This document shows, in pieces, positions 58,201 to 64,000 of a stretch of 64,000 nucleotides of DNA. The stretch is from Pipra filicauda (taxonomy: Eukaryota; Chordata; Aves; Passeriformes; Pipridae). The notes under the pieces are model-generated. The model worked only from the letters and a program-made list of their open reading frames with translations. It made no database searches and was not told where the DNA came from. Each line of letters begins with the position of its first letter. Within the stretch, counting starts at the first letter, position 1. The stretch lies in assembly GCF_003945595.2 (NCBI RefSeq), contig NW_024104520.1, forward strand, positions 157,501 through 221,500, read 5' to 3'. Made by a program: the position numbers and the translations under genes.

Positions 58201-60812
58201 CATAGCTTCACTGATTTACTTTATTTCTGGCAGGAAATTTGGCCTAAAAGGAAAAGTCAGGGCACTCATTTTCACTTGTGCCAACATCAGGGACAAAAGC
58301 CAATCCTCCAAGAACATTAAGTAGAAAAATTATGTTTGGTGAAGAATTTTAATAATCAGATATATGGGAGGCAGGTGTCATTGGAAGAATGGATGTTGTT
58401 TCACCATGAGCTACAACGGCACTGATAGTCTGCCTTGGAGAGCTGATAGTTCTGTACTGTGTCCATGCTATCAGTCAACTACATGCAAGCATGGTTGACC
58501 CATGATGAGGTTTTTTGATAGAAAAATCCAGTGCAGCATCCAAATTTAAATTCTTCTTCATGGGCACTCTGCAATATTTTGGATCCAAATGTGAGCAACA
58601 CAGGTTAGCGACCCAAGTGGCTCACACCTGCGACAGAGCAAAAAGCCTATGCTCTGTATTCAGCTACAGAGAGAGGTCCTTGTTGAAGTAATAAACTTAC
58701 GCTTTTTGGAACCTGCCTGCCTGAAATTGTGCAGTAGATTGACTGATTCTGGTCAGGCTGAAAAACTAGCCTGACACTAAACCAGAGAGTCATGGCAAAT
58801 ATCTGTTATGGGCCCCGATGTCTTGCATCCTGCTTCGGTTATGAATTCACAAATCCCGGAAGGTATAGGAGCAAGATCTTCTTCATAGTACAAGTATTAC
58901 AGTAAAGAAGTCTCCTAAGCTATAAAATTACTTTGCAGCCAACTATTAAAGGAACAAAGTTTTACATGTAAAAAATAACCACTGCAGCATTCCTGCAAAG
59001 AAAAATAACTTTGTAGGAAACTGTACGGGCACATTGTCATTAACTGTACAACATCAGGAGATTACTATACAGATTATATTTCATACATTCTAATAAATGC
59101 TGGTTTTAGTAAAACACAGATATTCAGTACACATACTCAGTTCAAAGGCTATTTAATTACATGGTTTTCCAAATACTTTAATTGCACTTTTATTGGTAAA
59201 CAGCAGAAGGTACTGCAAGCACAACTTATTTTATTAAAACCAGGAACAAACCTTGTCACTTTTAATTTATCTTAAAAGCACACATTATTGATGTTACGCT
59301 TAAGGGAATGCTCATTAAAGTATTTCTTCACATGACCTATATGTCAGTGTATAATCCCCTTCATGTAACATAGGCCTTTCATTTTCCTCAGCTACTAATT
59401 ATTCTCATTGAAGCACAAAGTATTTCTTTATTCAGCTACCCCCACTATTGCCTATTGTTTGAAAATTAGTTTTTCATTAGGAAATTTTGTAACATAACCC
59501 TTCCTCCTTTTTTTGTAATTAAAACCCAGACATGCTTATCTTTTCCACTCCTGGTGCTTTACAATAACAATAATTAAAAAAAGCCCTGAAACTGTTAATT
59601 GTTGGCAAATATACAGCACAGGTACATAAAAATATCAGACCATGAAAGAGCTGTTGTCTCTATAAAGCCCTCAACATGCCAAGGACATTCCAATAAAGGC
59701 ATTTTCAGTACCTCTTCAAAACTTTTAGTTCAGTGTAGAAGGTGCTGAGGGCCTGGAATACTTAGGCCCTTTACCTCAGACAATTTTCAATTCAACAGCA
59801 AGTTCTCAAACTTCTTGAATGCCTTTGGACTCATTCTTATCTCTGGTGGGAAACCATGGCTTCCCACACATAGAGACTTTTCAGCCGAAGTCCTTTGTTG
59901 TTCTACTACAAAAAGTTACTTCTTAGCTGTACATACTTTTTTTTTTCACTTTTCCTTGAATTTTCTACCCAAAACCTCTCTGAGGTGTTTCACAGTAGCT
60001 GTCCTTGTAATGGGGAACTACCATACTTGAAGCGGTGCTTTTTTTTGTGGTTTTTTTCGTAATTAAAAAAAATGTCCAAAATACCTCATGTAAAATCAGT
60101 CTTCAGGAATGAACAGAATTGAAACTACAACTCGTGATACTAACTTACCTGCATATGATGATTTCCTGTCCTTGCCAATTTAACAAATGCCAAGACAGCT
60201 TACAGAAATGCATCAAGGGAAGAGGGTTTGGAAAGCCCCCAGGCAGGGTGTAGCTAACTGGAAGGGTAATTTGTTTGCTTGGACAAGTTGGAAAACATTA
60301 GCATTTTCTGTATCTATGCTAATTTATTAAAGACAAGTCCAACCTATTTATTCACTGTCTTACCTTGTCTTGTATTTTGTCACTTTAGACATTTACTAAT
60401 TAGAAAAGTTAGAGAAGGCAGCACTCAGAAGTTGTTCTGCCTTCATTTTTACCTAATCAAAGTTTAGTTACCTTTTTTTAAAAAAGCAAAATACCTGGTG
60501 CAAAGGCAGAGGCACCAGAAGACGATGTATTCTGTAATTTACATCAAATTATGAACTTCTAAGCTTTTAGCAACAATACACTGAGGAAAAAAAAAGCACT
60601 GCTGATTATGTGAAGCACCAAACAGCAACTGTAGATTTAGCAATTGTCCTCGGTGCCTGCCAGCATTGCCATGTTGTATACTCACATCTTGCCATCTGGT
60701 CTCATCCTCTTTCAGCTGGTTGTGTATATTCTGCAGTTTCTCATGGCGAGCTTTGCTATGAGGCTGAGTCACAGCTTCTTCTTCGCATCTCATGTCAAAC
60801 ATGCTCATACTC
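22267..60812 (-). CDS. LIMCH1: LIMCH1 (LIM and calponin-homology domains protein 1), 3' part of gene, 19 exons
   Basis: LIMCH1 is a cytoplasmic actin- and myosin-associated protein; in mammals it binds non-muscle myosin II and promotes stress fibres and focal adhesions. Nineteen coding exons on the minus strand join in phase to 787 codons plus a stop. Order in the visible part, counting from the first whole codon at 60811: DUF4757-type region with [10 protein letters not shown] (1 to ~200), Ser/Pro-rich linker (200-460), Glu/Arg coiled coil (461-530), polar linker (530-709), LIM domain (717-774), and a C-terminal AGQPTTL tail. Zinc ligands are C717, C720, H740, C743, C746, C749, C771 and C774, all present. 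The closest family match I recognise is human LIMCH1, with LMO7 as the paralogue. The N-terminal CH domain and earlier exons lie beyond 64 kb. No frameshift or premature stop was seen. The W labels below are local numbers, not the gene's true exon numbers. Confidence 0.95.
22293..24837 (-). other. LIMCH1 last intron W18-W19
   Basis: 2.5 kb, AT-rich, no repeat family recognised. Confidence 0.75.
24838..24940 (-). CDS. LIMCH1: LIMCH1 exon W18 (LIM domain, second half)
   Basis: 103 nt, phase 0 in, 1 out. Acceptor GTTCTTCAACTGACAG, donor [29 protein letters not shown] then [14 protein letters not shown] supplies Cys746, Cys749, Cys771 and Cys774. It differs from human by few residues (human DAVSGTD and CYMRSR). 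Confidence 0.98.
24941..25805 (-). other. LIMCH1 intron W17-W18
   Basis: 865 bp splitting the LIM domain between Arg745 and Cys746. Contains the (CAA)n run, nothing else recognised. Confidence 0.78.
25527..25545. repeat. (CAA)n microsatellite
   Basis: About six CAA units in the W17-W18 intron. Confidence 0.85.
25806..25914 (-). CDS. LIMCH1: LIMCH1 exon W17 (LIM domain, first half)
   Basis: 109 nt, phase 2 in, 0 out. Acceptor TTTGTCTCCTAG, donor [29 protein letters not shown] then [16 protein letters not shown] gives zinc ligands Cys-x2-Cys (717, 720), His740 and Cys743. Nearly identical to human ([20 protein letters not shown]). GKGAAMIIE is also shared with LMO7. Confidence 0.98.
26219..26420 (-). 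mobile_element. CR1 LINE fragment
   Basis: On plus, AGAATGGTGAGGGTTGGAAG, GGACCTTAAAGATCATTTAG and CAACGGGCAATCTGTTCCAG are the reverse complement of the avian CR1 3' end; the element lies on minus. This is the clearest lineage marker for a bird genome in the window. Confidence 0.92.
27183..27210. repeat. Poly(A) followed by GA-rich simple repeat
   Basis: Sixteen A, then GAGAGAGAAAGAG. Confidence 0.88.
28458..28535 (-). CDS. LIMCH1: LIMCH1 cassette exon W16 (Ser/Pro-rich, before LIM)
   Basis: 78 nt, phase 2 in and 2 out, so inclusion adds 26 codons without changing frame. Acceptor GCGTTTCAG, donor GTACTAAAGG. Encodes [20 protein letters not shown] and then SQSPN, rejoining as [11 protein letters not shown]7 has a similar SPSASQSGSQLRNRSVSGK lead into its LIM domain (from memory), which supports a real exon that some LIMCH1 isoforms omit. 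The canonical human sequence I recall reads ERRKSISGKK instead. Confidence 0.75.
28536..29842 (-). other. LIMCH1 intron W15-W16
   Basis: 1.3 kb, AT-rich, nothing recognised. Confidence 0.75.
29843..29966 (-). CDS. LIMCH1: LIMCH1 exon W15 (WNQQ ... TEDI linker)
   Basis: 124 nt, phase 1 in, 2 out. Acceptor CCTCTCGTTGTAG, donor [28 protein letters not shown] then [20 protein letters not shown] lines up with human SQNQQTSNPTHSSEDVKP and NHQIESPSERRKS. The phase-2 donor can join either W16 or W17. Confidence 0.85.
29967..31784 (-). other. LIMCH1 intron W14-W15
   Basis: 1.8 kb, AT-rich; short poly(T) near 30920 on plus. No further exon accepted. Confidence 0.7.
31785..31909 (-). CDS. LIMCH1: LIMCH1 exon W14 (linker)
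   Basis: 125 nt, phase 2 in, 1 out. Acceptor TTTTTATTGTCAG, donor [31 protein letters not shown] then [21 protein letters not shown] minus the final residue is open throughout; human has [20 protein letters not shown] here. Support rests on splice sites, phase and the SGN...K start rather than strong identity. Confidence 0.78.
31910..32706 (-). other. LIMCH1 intron W13-W14
   Basis: 797 bp. Nothing recognised. Confidence 0.75.
32707..32843 (-). CDS. LIMCH1: LIMCH1 exon W13 (polar linker)
   Basis: 137 nt, phase 0 in, 2 out. Acceptor CTGTCTTTTAG, donor [49 protein letters not shown] and WQEKRR correspond to human [20 protein letters not shown] and following. Order and phase are right, identity is moderate: a fast-evolving linker. 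Confidence 0.85.
32844..34164 (-). other. LIMCH1 intron W12-W13
   Basis: 1.3 kb. A moderately GC-rich patch at about 33165-33440 looks foreign to the intron (perhaps an old repeat) but I could not identify it. Confidence 0.6.
34165..34269 (-). CDS. LIMCH1: LIMCH1 exon W12 ([12 protein letters not shown])
   Basis: 105 nt, 35 codons, phase 0 both sides. Acceptor CTCTTTCTTTAG, donor [29 protein letters not shown] then [15 protein letters not shown] matches human [20 protein letters not shown] and its following Ser/Thr-rich tract. End of the coiled coil and start of a Ser-rich linker. Confidence 0.95.
34270..35225 (-). other. LIMCH1 intron W11-W12
   Basis: Just under 1 kb, AT-rich; a short (GA)n run at about 34290-34302. 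Nothing else seen. Confidence 0.75.
35226..35318 (-). CDS. LIMCH1: LIMCH1 exon W11 (coiled coil)
   Basis: 93 nt, 31 codons, phase 0 both sides. Acceptor TTCATGTACAG, donor [28 protein letters not shown] and [11 protein letters not shown] are nearly identical to human. Highly charged, uninterrupted helix. Confidence 0.97.
35319..36927 (-). other. LIMCH1 intron W10-W11
   Basis: 1.6 kb, AT-rich, no repeats or exons recognised. Confidence 0.75.
36928..37011 (-). CDS. LIMCH1: LIMCH1 exon W10 (start of coiled coil)
   Basis: 84 nt, 28 codons, phase 0 both sides. Acceptor TTCATGTAAG, donor [29 protein letters not shown] and HEQERLLQ match human FKFWAWDPEEERRRQEKWQ and QEQERLLQ almost residue for residue. 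Begins the Glu/Arg helix shared with LMO7. Confidence 0.95.
37012..38027 (-). other. LIMCH1 intron W9-W10
   Basis: 1.0 kb, AT-rich, nothing recognised. Chance frames on plus only. Confidence 0.75.
38028..38056 (-). CDS. LIMCH1: LIMCH1 micro-exon W9 (29 nt)
   Basis: Acceptor TTTTTTTTAATAG, donor GTGAGTACC. Phase 1 in, 0 out; with the last base of W7 or W8 it encodes [10 protein letters not shown]. Human LIMCH1 has VDSPSSEKSPVMT at this place: acidic/Ser-rich, then Lys-Ser, then the FW motif. Skipping it would shift the frame, so it must be used together with W10. Too short for ordinary ORF detection. Confidence 0.8.
38057..38766 (-). other. LIMCH1 intron W8-W9
   Basis: 710 bp. The first 75 bases are CpG-rich, then AT-rich. 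No repeats recognised. Confidence 0.75.
38767..38841 (-). CDS. LIMCH1: LIMCH1 cassette exon W8 (RRSQFF motif, CpG-dense)
   Basis: 75 nt, exactly 25 codons' worth, phase 1 in and 1 out, so skipping it keeps the frame. Acceptor GTTGCCTGCAG, donor GTAAATGCGG. Encodes [15 protein letters not shown] followed by [10 protein letters not shown]. The RRSQFF motif just before the FW-W-D-EEER coiled-coil start also occurs at the equivalent place in the paralogue LMO7 (from memory), which supports it as real. The canonical human LIMCH1 isoform I remember goes straight from the W7 to the W9 equivalent, so this is probably alternatively spliced. The exon and its flanks (about 38690-38860) are strikingly CpG-rich inside AT-rich introns. 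Confidence 0.78.
38842..40366 (-). other. LIMCH1 intron W7-W8
   Basis: 1.5 kb, with the CR1 fragment above in the middle and a short poly(A) run near 39880. Confidence 0.75.
39351..39695 (-). mobile_element. CR1 LINE fragment
   Basis: On plus, CAATCATAGAGTGGTGTGGG, CTGGCCTTGAACACTTCCAG and GGCATCCACAACTTCTCTAG are the reverse complement of the well-known CR1 3' end of birds, so the element lies on minus. Truncated at its 5' side, as is usual. Sits in the W7-W8 intron in sense with LIMCH1. Confidence 0.88.
40367..40472 (-). CDS. LIMCH1: LIMCH1 exon W7 (LPFLKKLPE)
   Basis: 106 nt, phase 0 in and 1 out. Acceptor TCTGAACAG, donor [30 protein letters not shown] and [15 protein letters not shown] align with human [20 protein letters not shown] and MPEANQLHLPNLNSQ. 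Well supported despite moderate divergence. Confidence 0.9.
40473..41145 (-). other. LIMCH1 intron W6-W7
   Basis: 673 bp. Nothing recognised besides the (TTTTG)n at its upstream end. Confidence 0.75.
41095..41115. repeat. (TTTTG)n simple repeat
   Basis: Three TTTTG units after a T run, about 30 bases past the W6 donor. On the transcript strand it reads CAAAA repeats. Confidence 0.85.
41146..41318 (-). CDS. LIMCH1: LIMCH1 exon W6 (SDQKQF ... EFLSSP)
   Basis: 173 nt, phase 1 in and 0 out. Acceptor TATGGATTAG, donor [30 protein letters not shown] followed by [11 protein letters not shown] and [11 protein letters not shown] aligns with human SEPQHFTTTVTRCSP, VEFPSSP and EEKDQKKPENEM. A polar, probably disordered linker. 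Confidence 0.85.
42370..43027 (+). mobile_element. Solo LTR-like retroviral remnant (approximate limits)
   Basis: About 0.65 kb, unlike the surrounding intron, with a TATA-type box GCATATATAA at 42641-42650. The right end, TTTCAAACCAGCACA at 43013-43027, is the reverse complement of the TGTGCTGGTTTGAAA terminus typical of avian ERV LTRs. No gag, pol or env frames flank it and no clear target-site duplication was found, so it is read as a solo LTR or truncated copy. The left boundary is a guess. Confidence 0.5.
44086..44325 (-). mobile_element. CR1-like LINE fragment (old)
   Basis: Reads on plus as ACAGAATGACAGGGGCC, then CTGGAAGGGGCCTTGACAGA and a CCCTTGGGAGGTTGCTGC block, which resembles the reverse complement of CR1 3' regions in birds. 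Strongly diverged. It ends only a few bases from the W5 donor. Confidence 0.6.
44333..44426 (-). CDS. LIMCH1: LIMCH1 exon W5 (Pro/Ala/Ser-rich, diverged)
   Basis: 94 nt, phase 0 in and 1 out. Acceptor TTTTCCTCTCTCCAG, donor CCCCAG/GTGGGT. Encodes [20 protein letters not shown] and then [11 protein letters not shown]. Its phases fit W4 and W6 exactly. It occupies the place of the human TTEKTEPNSQEDKNDGG stretch but shows little residue identity, so this is a fast-evolving disordered segment. It is much GC-richer than its flanks, and a CR1-like fragment abuts its donor side. Moderately sure. Confidence 0.75.
44427..53752 (-). other. LIMCH1 intron W4-W5 (largest, 9.3 kb)
   Basis: Mostly AT-rich and repeat-poor. 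The 45307-46480 part is GC-richer and open in several frames on both strands; it is discussed under findings. The 51145-51378 minus frame was considered as an exon and rejected. Confidence 0.65.
53491..53518. repeat. A-rich simple repeat
   Basis: Poly(A) interrupted by single G residues, in the W4-W5 intron. Confidence 0.85.
53753..53974 (-). CDS. LIMCH1: LIMCH1 exon W4 ([10 protein letters not shown])
   Basis: 222 nt, 74 codons, phase 0 on both sides. Acceptor TGTTCTGCAG, donor GTAAGACC after [24 protein letters not shown] and [17 protein letters not shown] align with human VDGKVSVNGE and FEGVARVHGSPLELK. An acidic, Ser-rich, probably disordered linker. Reading through the donor stays open to about 53696, but that tail does not match the family. 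Confidence 0.9.
53975..57233 (-). other. LIMCH1 intron W3-W4
   Basis: 3.3 kb. No repeat family recognised; a G-rich run at about 55988-56005 on plus. No additional exon with matching phase seen. Confidence 0.65.
57234..57633 (-). CDS. LIMCH1: LIMCH1 exon W3 (400 nt, largest in window)
   Basis: Phase 2 in, 0 out. Acceptor CTCCCTTGCAG, donor GTAGGATACA. The intron to W2 is only 184 bp. Contains [20 protein letters not shown], then [40 protein letters not shown] and [20 protein letters not shown], all clear LIMCH1 hallmarks. It ends the DUF4757-type region and starts the Ser/Pro linker. Confidence 0.97.
57818..57972 (-). CDS. LIMCH1: LIMCH1 exon W2 (basic RRRSAS segment)
   Basis: 155 nt, phase 0 in and 2 out. 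Acceptor TTCTCTCACAG, donor GTATGTTG. Encodes [19 protein letters not shown] and then KKMERLL and [14 protein letters not shown], matching the human protein closely. RRRSAS and RRKS are basophilic kinase-type sites (inferred). The helix-forming [13 protein letters not shown] stretch is well conserved. Confidence 0.95.
57973..60685 (-). other. LIMCH1 intron W1-W2
   Basis: 2.7 kb, AT-rich. No exon, repeat family or RNA gene recognised. Confidence 0.7.
60686..60812 (-). CDS. LIMCH1: LIMCH1 exon W1 ([10 protein letters not shown])
   Basis: 127 nt. Acceptor TTTCTTTAG before 60812 and donor GTGAGTATAC after 60686. The first base completes a split codon, then 42 codons follow, ending in TRWQD. The segment [17 protein letters not shown] and the following Gln/Asn/Leu helix are nearly identical to human LIMCH1. 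It begins the part of the DUF4757 region visible here. Upstream exons are not found between here and 64000. Confidence 0.93.
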
Positions 60813-63800
60813 CTAAAGAAAGGGAAAACAACAAGTGTAGTGCTATTTGGAGGCTTATATTCCTTCAGATTGCAAGAGCTCAAGTCACATGAGGGTGCTA
60901 CAGCGGAATCAGCCACGTGCACTGTTATGAAGCTCCCAAAAGCAGTAGTCCCCTAGAAAGACCCGTTAGCATTCTTGTGGCTCCCACATAGTACTTCAGG
61001 CATTATAATCTTCAACTTTCTCTTGATTTTGTTAGTTGACTGCAACTTTGTCTCTCACTAAGTGTTACTAACATTACATTTCCACCAGTAGCTCTTTTTA
61101 AAATCATTCTATCATTCAGAACATTTTACTTCCTGAAGATCTGTGCCCAGTGAGTTTTCAAGACCCCTCCAATTAACAACACAGACAGAAGTTTCCATTT
61201 CAATGTAAAATAAGAGAGGTTTGAGAAGTGTGTCAGTGGGAGCATGGCTGGCTAAATGCTATTGCTGCAAAACCAGGGAGAGCTTGCCCAGAGAAGTACA
61301 CACAGTTCAAACTGTATGGTACTTTCTCCCCTCCCTGCCTCAACGAAATCCAATGCTATCAGCACCAACTCATCAGTACATCTAACCTAACAAGGAAAAG
61401 ATGACGTTCAGGACAAAAAAGTTTCTTTCTGTTTCTGTCCCTGACCTTTGGAGAATTAAAGGAAAAAAAAGGTTATGGTTTGATATACATCCCTTTGTAT
61501 TATATAAAGATCTTCACACAAAAGTAATGTGCTTACTACTAGCTATTATTAGTAAAACGACCTCAGTTGTGCCATTCAAAGCAAAAAAAAGTTAAAAGAA
61601 AGCCATGCAGTTCCACATGAAGTGATTTCACAGCAGTCCTCAAATGATCACCTGTAGCTTTAGGTGAGCCTAAACTCCAGGTTTAGGCTCCTCCAACTAG
61701 CAGGAGGAGCACCCAATGAAGATAAAATTGTAGGTGACTGTATCCACAGTTACCAAAGTGAATAGACACCGAAAGCCGTGCATATATTTTTTGAGCCAAC
61801 ATTTGTATTCAGGCAAGCAAAGATGGGAATGCCACTCTCAAGGGAAAACTTGAAAGGTCTGGACAGTGGATGGAAAAGGACATGCACAGATCCCATCCTA
61901 TTCAGGAGGTATTTACTAAGAAATGAAGAACAGAATATTGCCTTTAAGGATCAAAAGTGAAGTTAATGTATTACTGTGCTTCACCCTTTAAACAGAGTGC
62001 TGAGGAGTACACAAATTTGGGTTTTTCTGTGGGTAGTTTAAGGATTGCATTGTTCAGGATGGGATTGGAGCACTCCTAAATAACAGAATCTAAAGAGATG
62101 GGTAGCTTTGTTATTTTTAAAACTAAAGGCATATCACCTACTAAGAACATTTAAATATCAGTCATATTTTGGAGGTATTCATATTTGGTGAGGTAGGTTG
62201 GGAGATGCATAACTTGCAATAAAGTCACCCTTACAGGTCTTATTCCAGCTTTTGAAACTCACACTAAGAAAAGCCTTTAGTGTTCAGTATTTGCCACCTT
62301 GTGCCTACTGGGTCAAACTGGTTGCGTAGCTCCTCTCCTGTACCTTTTCCTTGTCAGAGAATTTTTCATTCACATGCAGTAGAAGAAAACATAAGACCTT
62401 AAATGGTGGCAACTGGTGCTAGTAGAGTGCACGAGTACTCACCCTCTGCCATTTGGGATGAAAGAATAAAAATATTTTCTAGCAGGAGTCCCCAGATGTC
62501 CTAATGAAAGGCTAGTACACATTCCCTGAATTCATTCAGGTCTCACAGGGTGCACAGAGACAGCAAAAGGTTTTATGGCTATTAACAATGCAATAAAAAA
62601 GGTACCCTGGAAAAGGCTTCAGCCTTGGTCAGGAGTCAAAATATACACTACGACCCCACATACATTTCCTACTCCAGGTGTCACCTCCCACTGCTGGGCC
62701 TTCATTGCCATGGACAAGCAACCAGGTTGGTTCAAACATCAACTCTGCACCAACATGCCTCAACAGTATCTTCCCAAGAGAGCAATCCGAAGAAGTCACC
62801 TCTCAAAGCACTGTTCTCTGCTCTGACCAACATGTAGTAACCATTAAGGAGAACAACCTACTTTCCTGAGTACATGGACAAGGCCAACTGAAATGTCTAC
62901 ATCAGCTTCTCTGCCTGACAAGTTCATCCTTAGAAAAGAATCAGAGAGGCCAAAACTCCAAGCTTCGGCCAAAAGACACTTTCACGATGAGTCCCATATA
63001 ATTTCATCCTATTTCTTTCTTGTATAAACTACAAATGGCTCCAGATCATCACTAACACCTGTATGAACAGAACTAGATTAACTCCTTCCTTTAACTGTGC
63101 GCTGGACCATCAGGCACACAGCACTCAAGTAGACAGGGAAGATGTAACTGCACCAAATTAGAGTTTATTAATTTTCTGCCATTTGCACAGCTCTGGAGAT
63201 TGTATATAAACTCTGCCTAGAAGCAAGAGGCCTTTCTGCTGACCAGTGTACCAGACCTGACATTCTAACAATGATCTGGAAAAAAACACTGTACAGACCA
63301 ACAGTGTATTTTGAAGAGTTAGATTTTTGAGATGTTGGGATTTTAAAGTTATACTGCTTTATTCTCACAAATTACAGTTGTTCTTGTCAGTGACATCATG
63401 CAGCAATTCCTTTTATTTTTTTTTATCAGGTCTGAACAAGTGTTGGATAAAAAAAATTCTCAAGGAATTCAGTATTTAGATTATTCTGGACCCTGAGACA
63501 GACAAGGGCTGATGACAACATCTAGTGTCCTCCTCACCAGGTAAGGGAACTTTGTCAGTCTAATAATGTAGCTCCTAGTTTTGCTGCTGGAATAAAGTGC
63601 ATCTAGTCTAAGACTGAATTCAAGTTGCAGTTTTCAATGGAGACTTGACAAACATTTTGGAAGTATTTTAAATGTCAGTTCAATTTATTTCTTCTACTTG
63701 AGAGCCAAGTTTTATTAGATTCTTCATAAGTACTTTGTCTTCAGATGGAAAAACACAATCTTACATTTACAAGAACTTCAAAGACAGTTTAGGAAAACAG

Positions 63801-64000
63801 TTGCTCTGTAAACTGTGGCACATCTGGAAAGGATGACAATGAGGTTTGAACATCTATTGTTTTGCCCTTTAAAACAAAATCAGAATCAATGTGGAATAAG
63901 CAATATGATTATTAATCTTTGCTATTCTCCCATTATACCACCAACCCCATTGCAATGCCTTTGAAGGCATCTCCATTTACCTTCTCTCATGTTTGCATTT
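60813..64000 (-). other. LIMCH1 intron upstream of W1 (partial)
   Basis: 3.2 kb to the window edge. No exon matching the human AEREEYRKSW or PFRYGPRTP segments is present, so the next upstream exon lies beyond 64000. No repeats recognised. Confidence 0.7.

Noticed and set aside
63960..64000. AGAGAAG/GTAAAT resembling a donor at the right edge, possibly the next LIMCH1 exon
   Set aside because: Only about 20 bases of putative exon are visible, and they do not match the LIMCH1 segment expected before [10 protein letters not shown].
1..64000. CRISPR arrays, tRNA or rRNA genes, bacterial operons
   Set aside because: No regularly spaced repeats, tRNA-like cloverleaf or rRNA core sequences were noticed on reading; the window is an animal nuclear locus.

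Overview
This is nuclear DNA from a vertebrate, almost certainly a bird. It has spliced genes with long introns, AT-rich non-coding sequence, three CR1-type LINE fragments (the dominant avian repeat), one LTR-like retroviral remnant, and no SINE-like families. No bacterial, plasmid or CRISPR features are present.

Two convergent genes explain the coding content. At the left edge, the last codons of a plus-strand gene run into a GC-rich 3' UTR ending at an AATAAA near 1.15 kb. The final Met-Phe-stop, the GC-rich context and the neighbour all point to PHOX2B. From about 22.3 to 60.8 kb the minus strand carries the 3' half of LIMCH1 (LIM and calponin-homology domains 1), in 19 recognisable coding exons that can be joined with consistent splice phase into 787 codons plus a stop. 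The CH-domain exons are not in the window and must lie beyond 64 kb. Tail-to-tail PHOX2B and LIMCH1 matches the human 4p13 order.

Layout: 1-13 PHOX2B C-terminus; 14 to ~1180 its 3' UTR; ~1180-19200 gene-free intergenic DNA with a likely conserved block at 1.2-1.5 kb, a small CpG-rich island at 1.5-2.0 kb and several motif clusters; ~19200-22266 probable LIMCH1 3' UTR; 22267-60812 LIMCH1 exons and introns; 60813-64000 upstream intron.

The LIMCH1 product visible here runs from the conserved [10 protein letters not shown] segment, through basic and Ser/Pro-rich linkers and a Glu/Arg-rich coiled coil, to a C-terminal LIM domain with all eight zinc ligands. Three exons stand out: a 75-nt CpG-dense cassette encoding an RRSQFF motif shared with the paralogue LMO7, a 29-nt micro-exon, and a 78-nt Ser/Pro-rich cassette before the LIM domain. 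The first and third keep the frame whether used or skipped, so they predict alternative isoforms. I found no wholly new system. The best leads are these small exons and the candidate regulatory block beside PHOX2B. Exon boundaries come from reading GT/AG sites by eye and phase-matching, and family alignments are from memory, not from a search.
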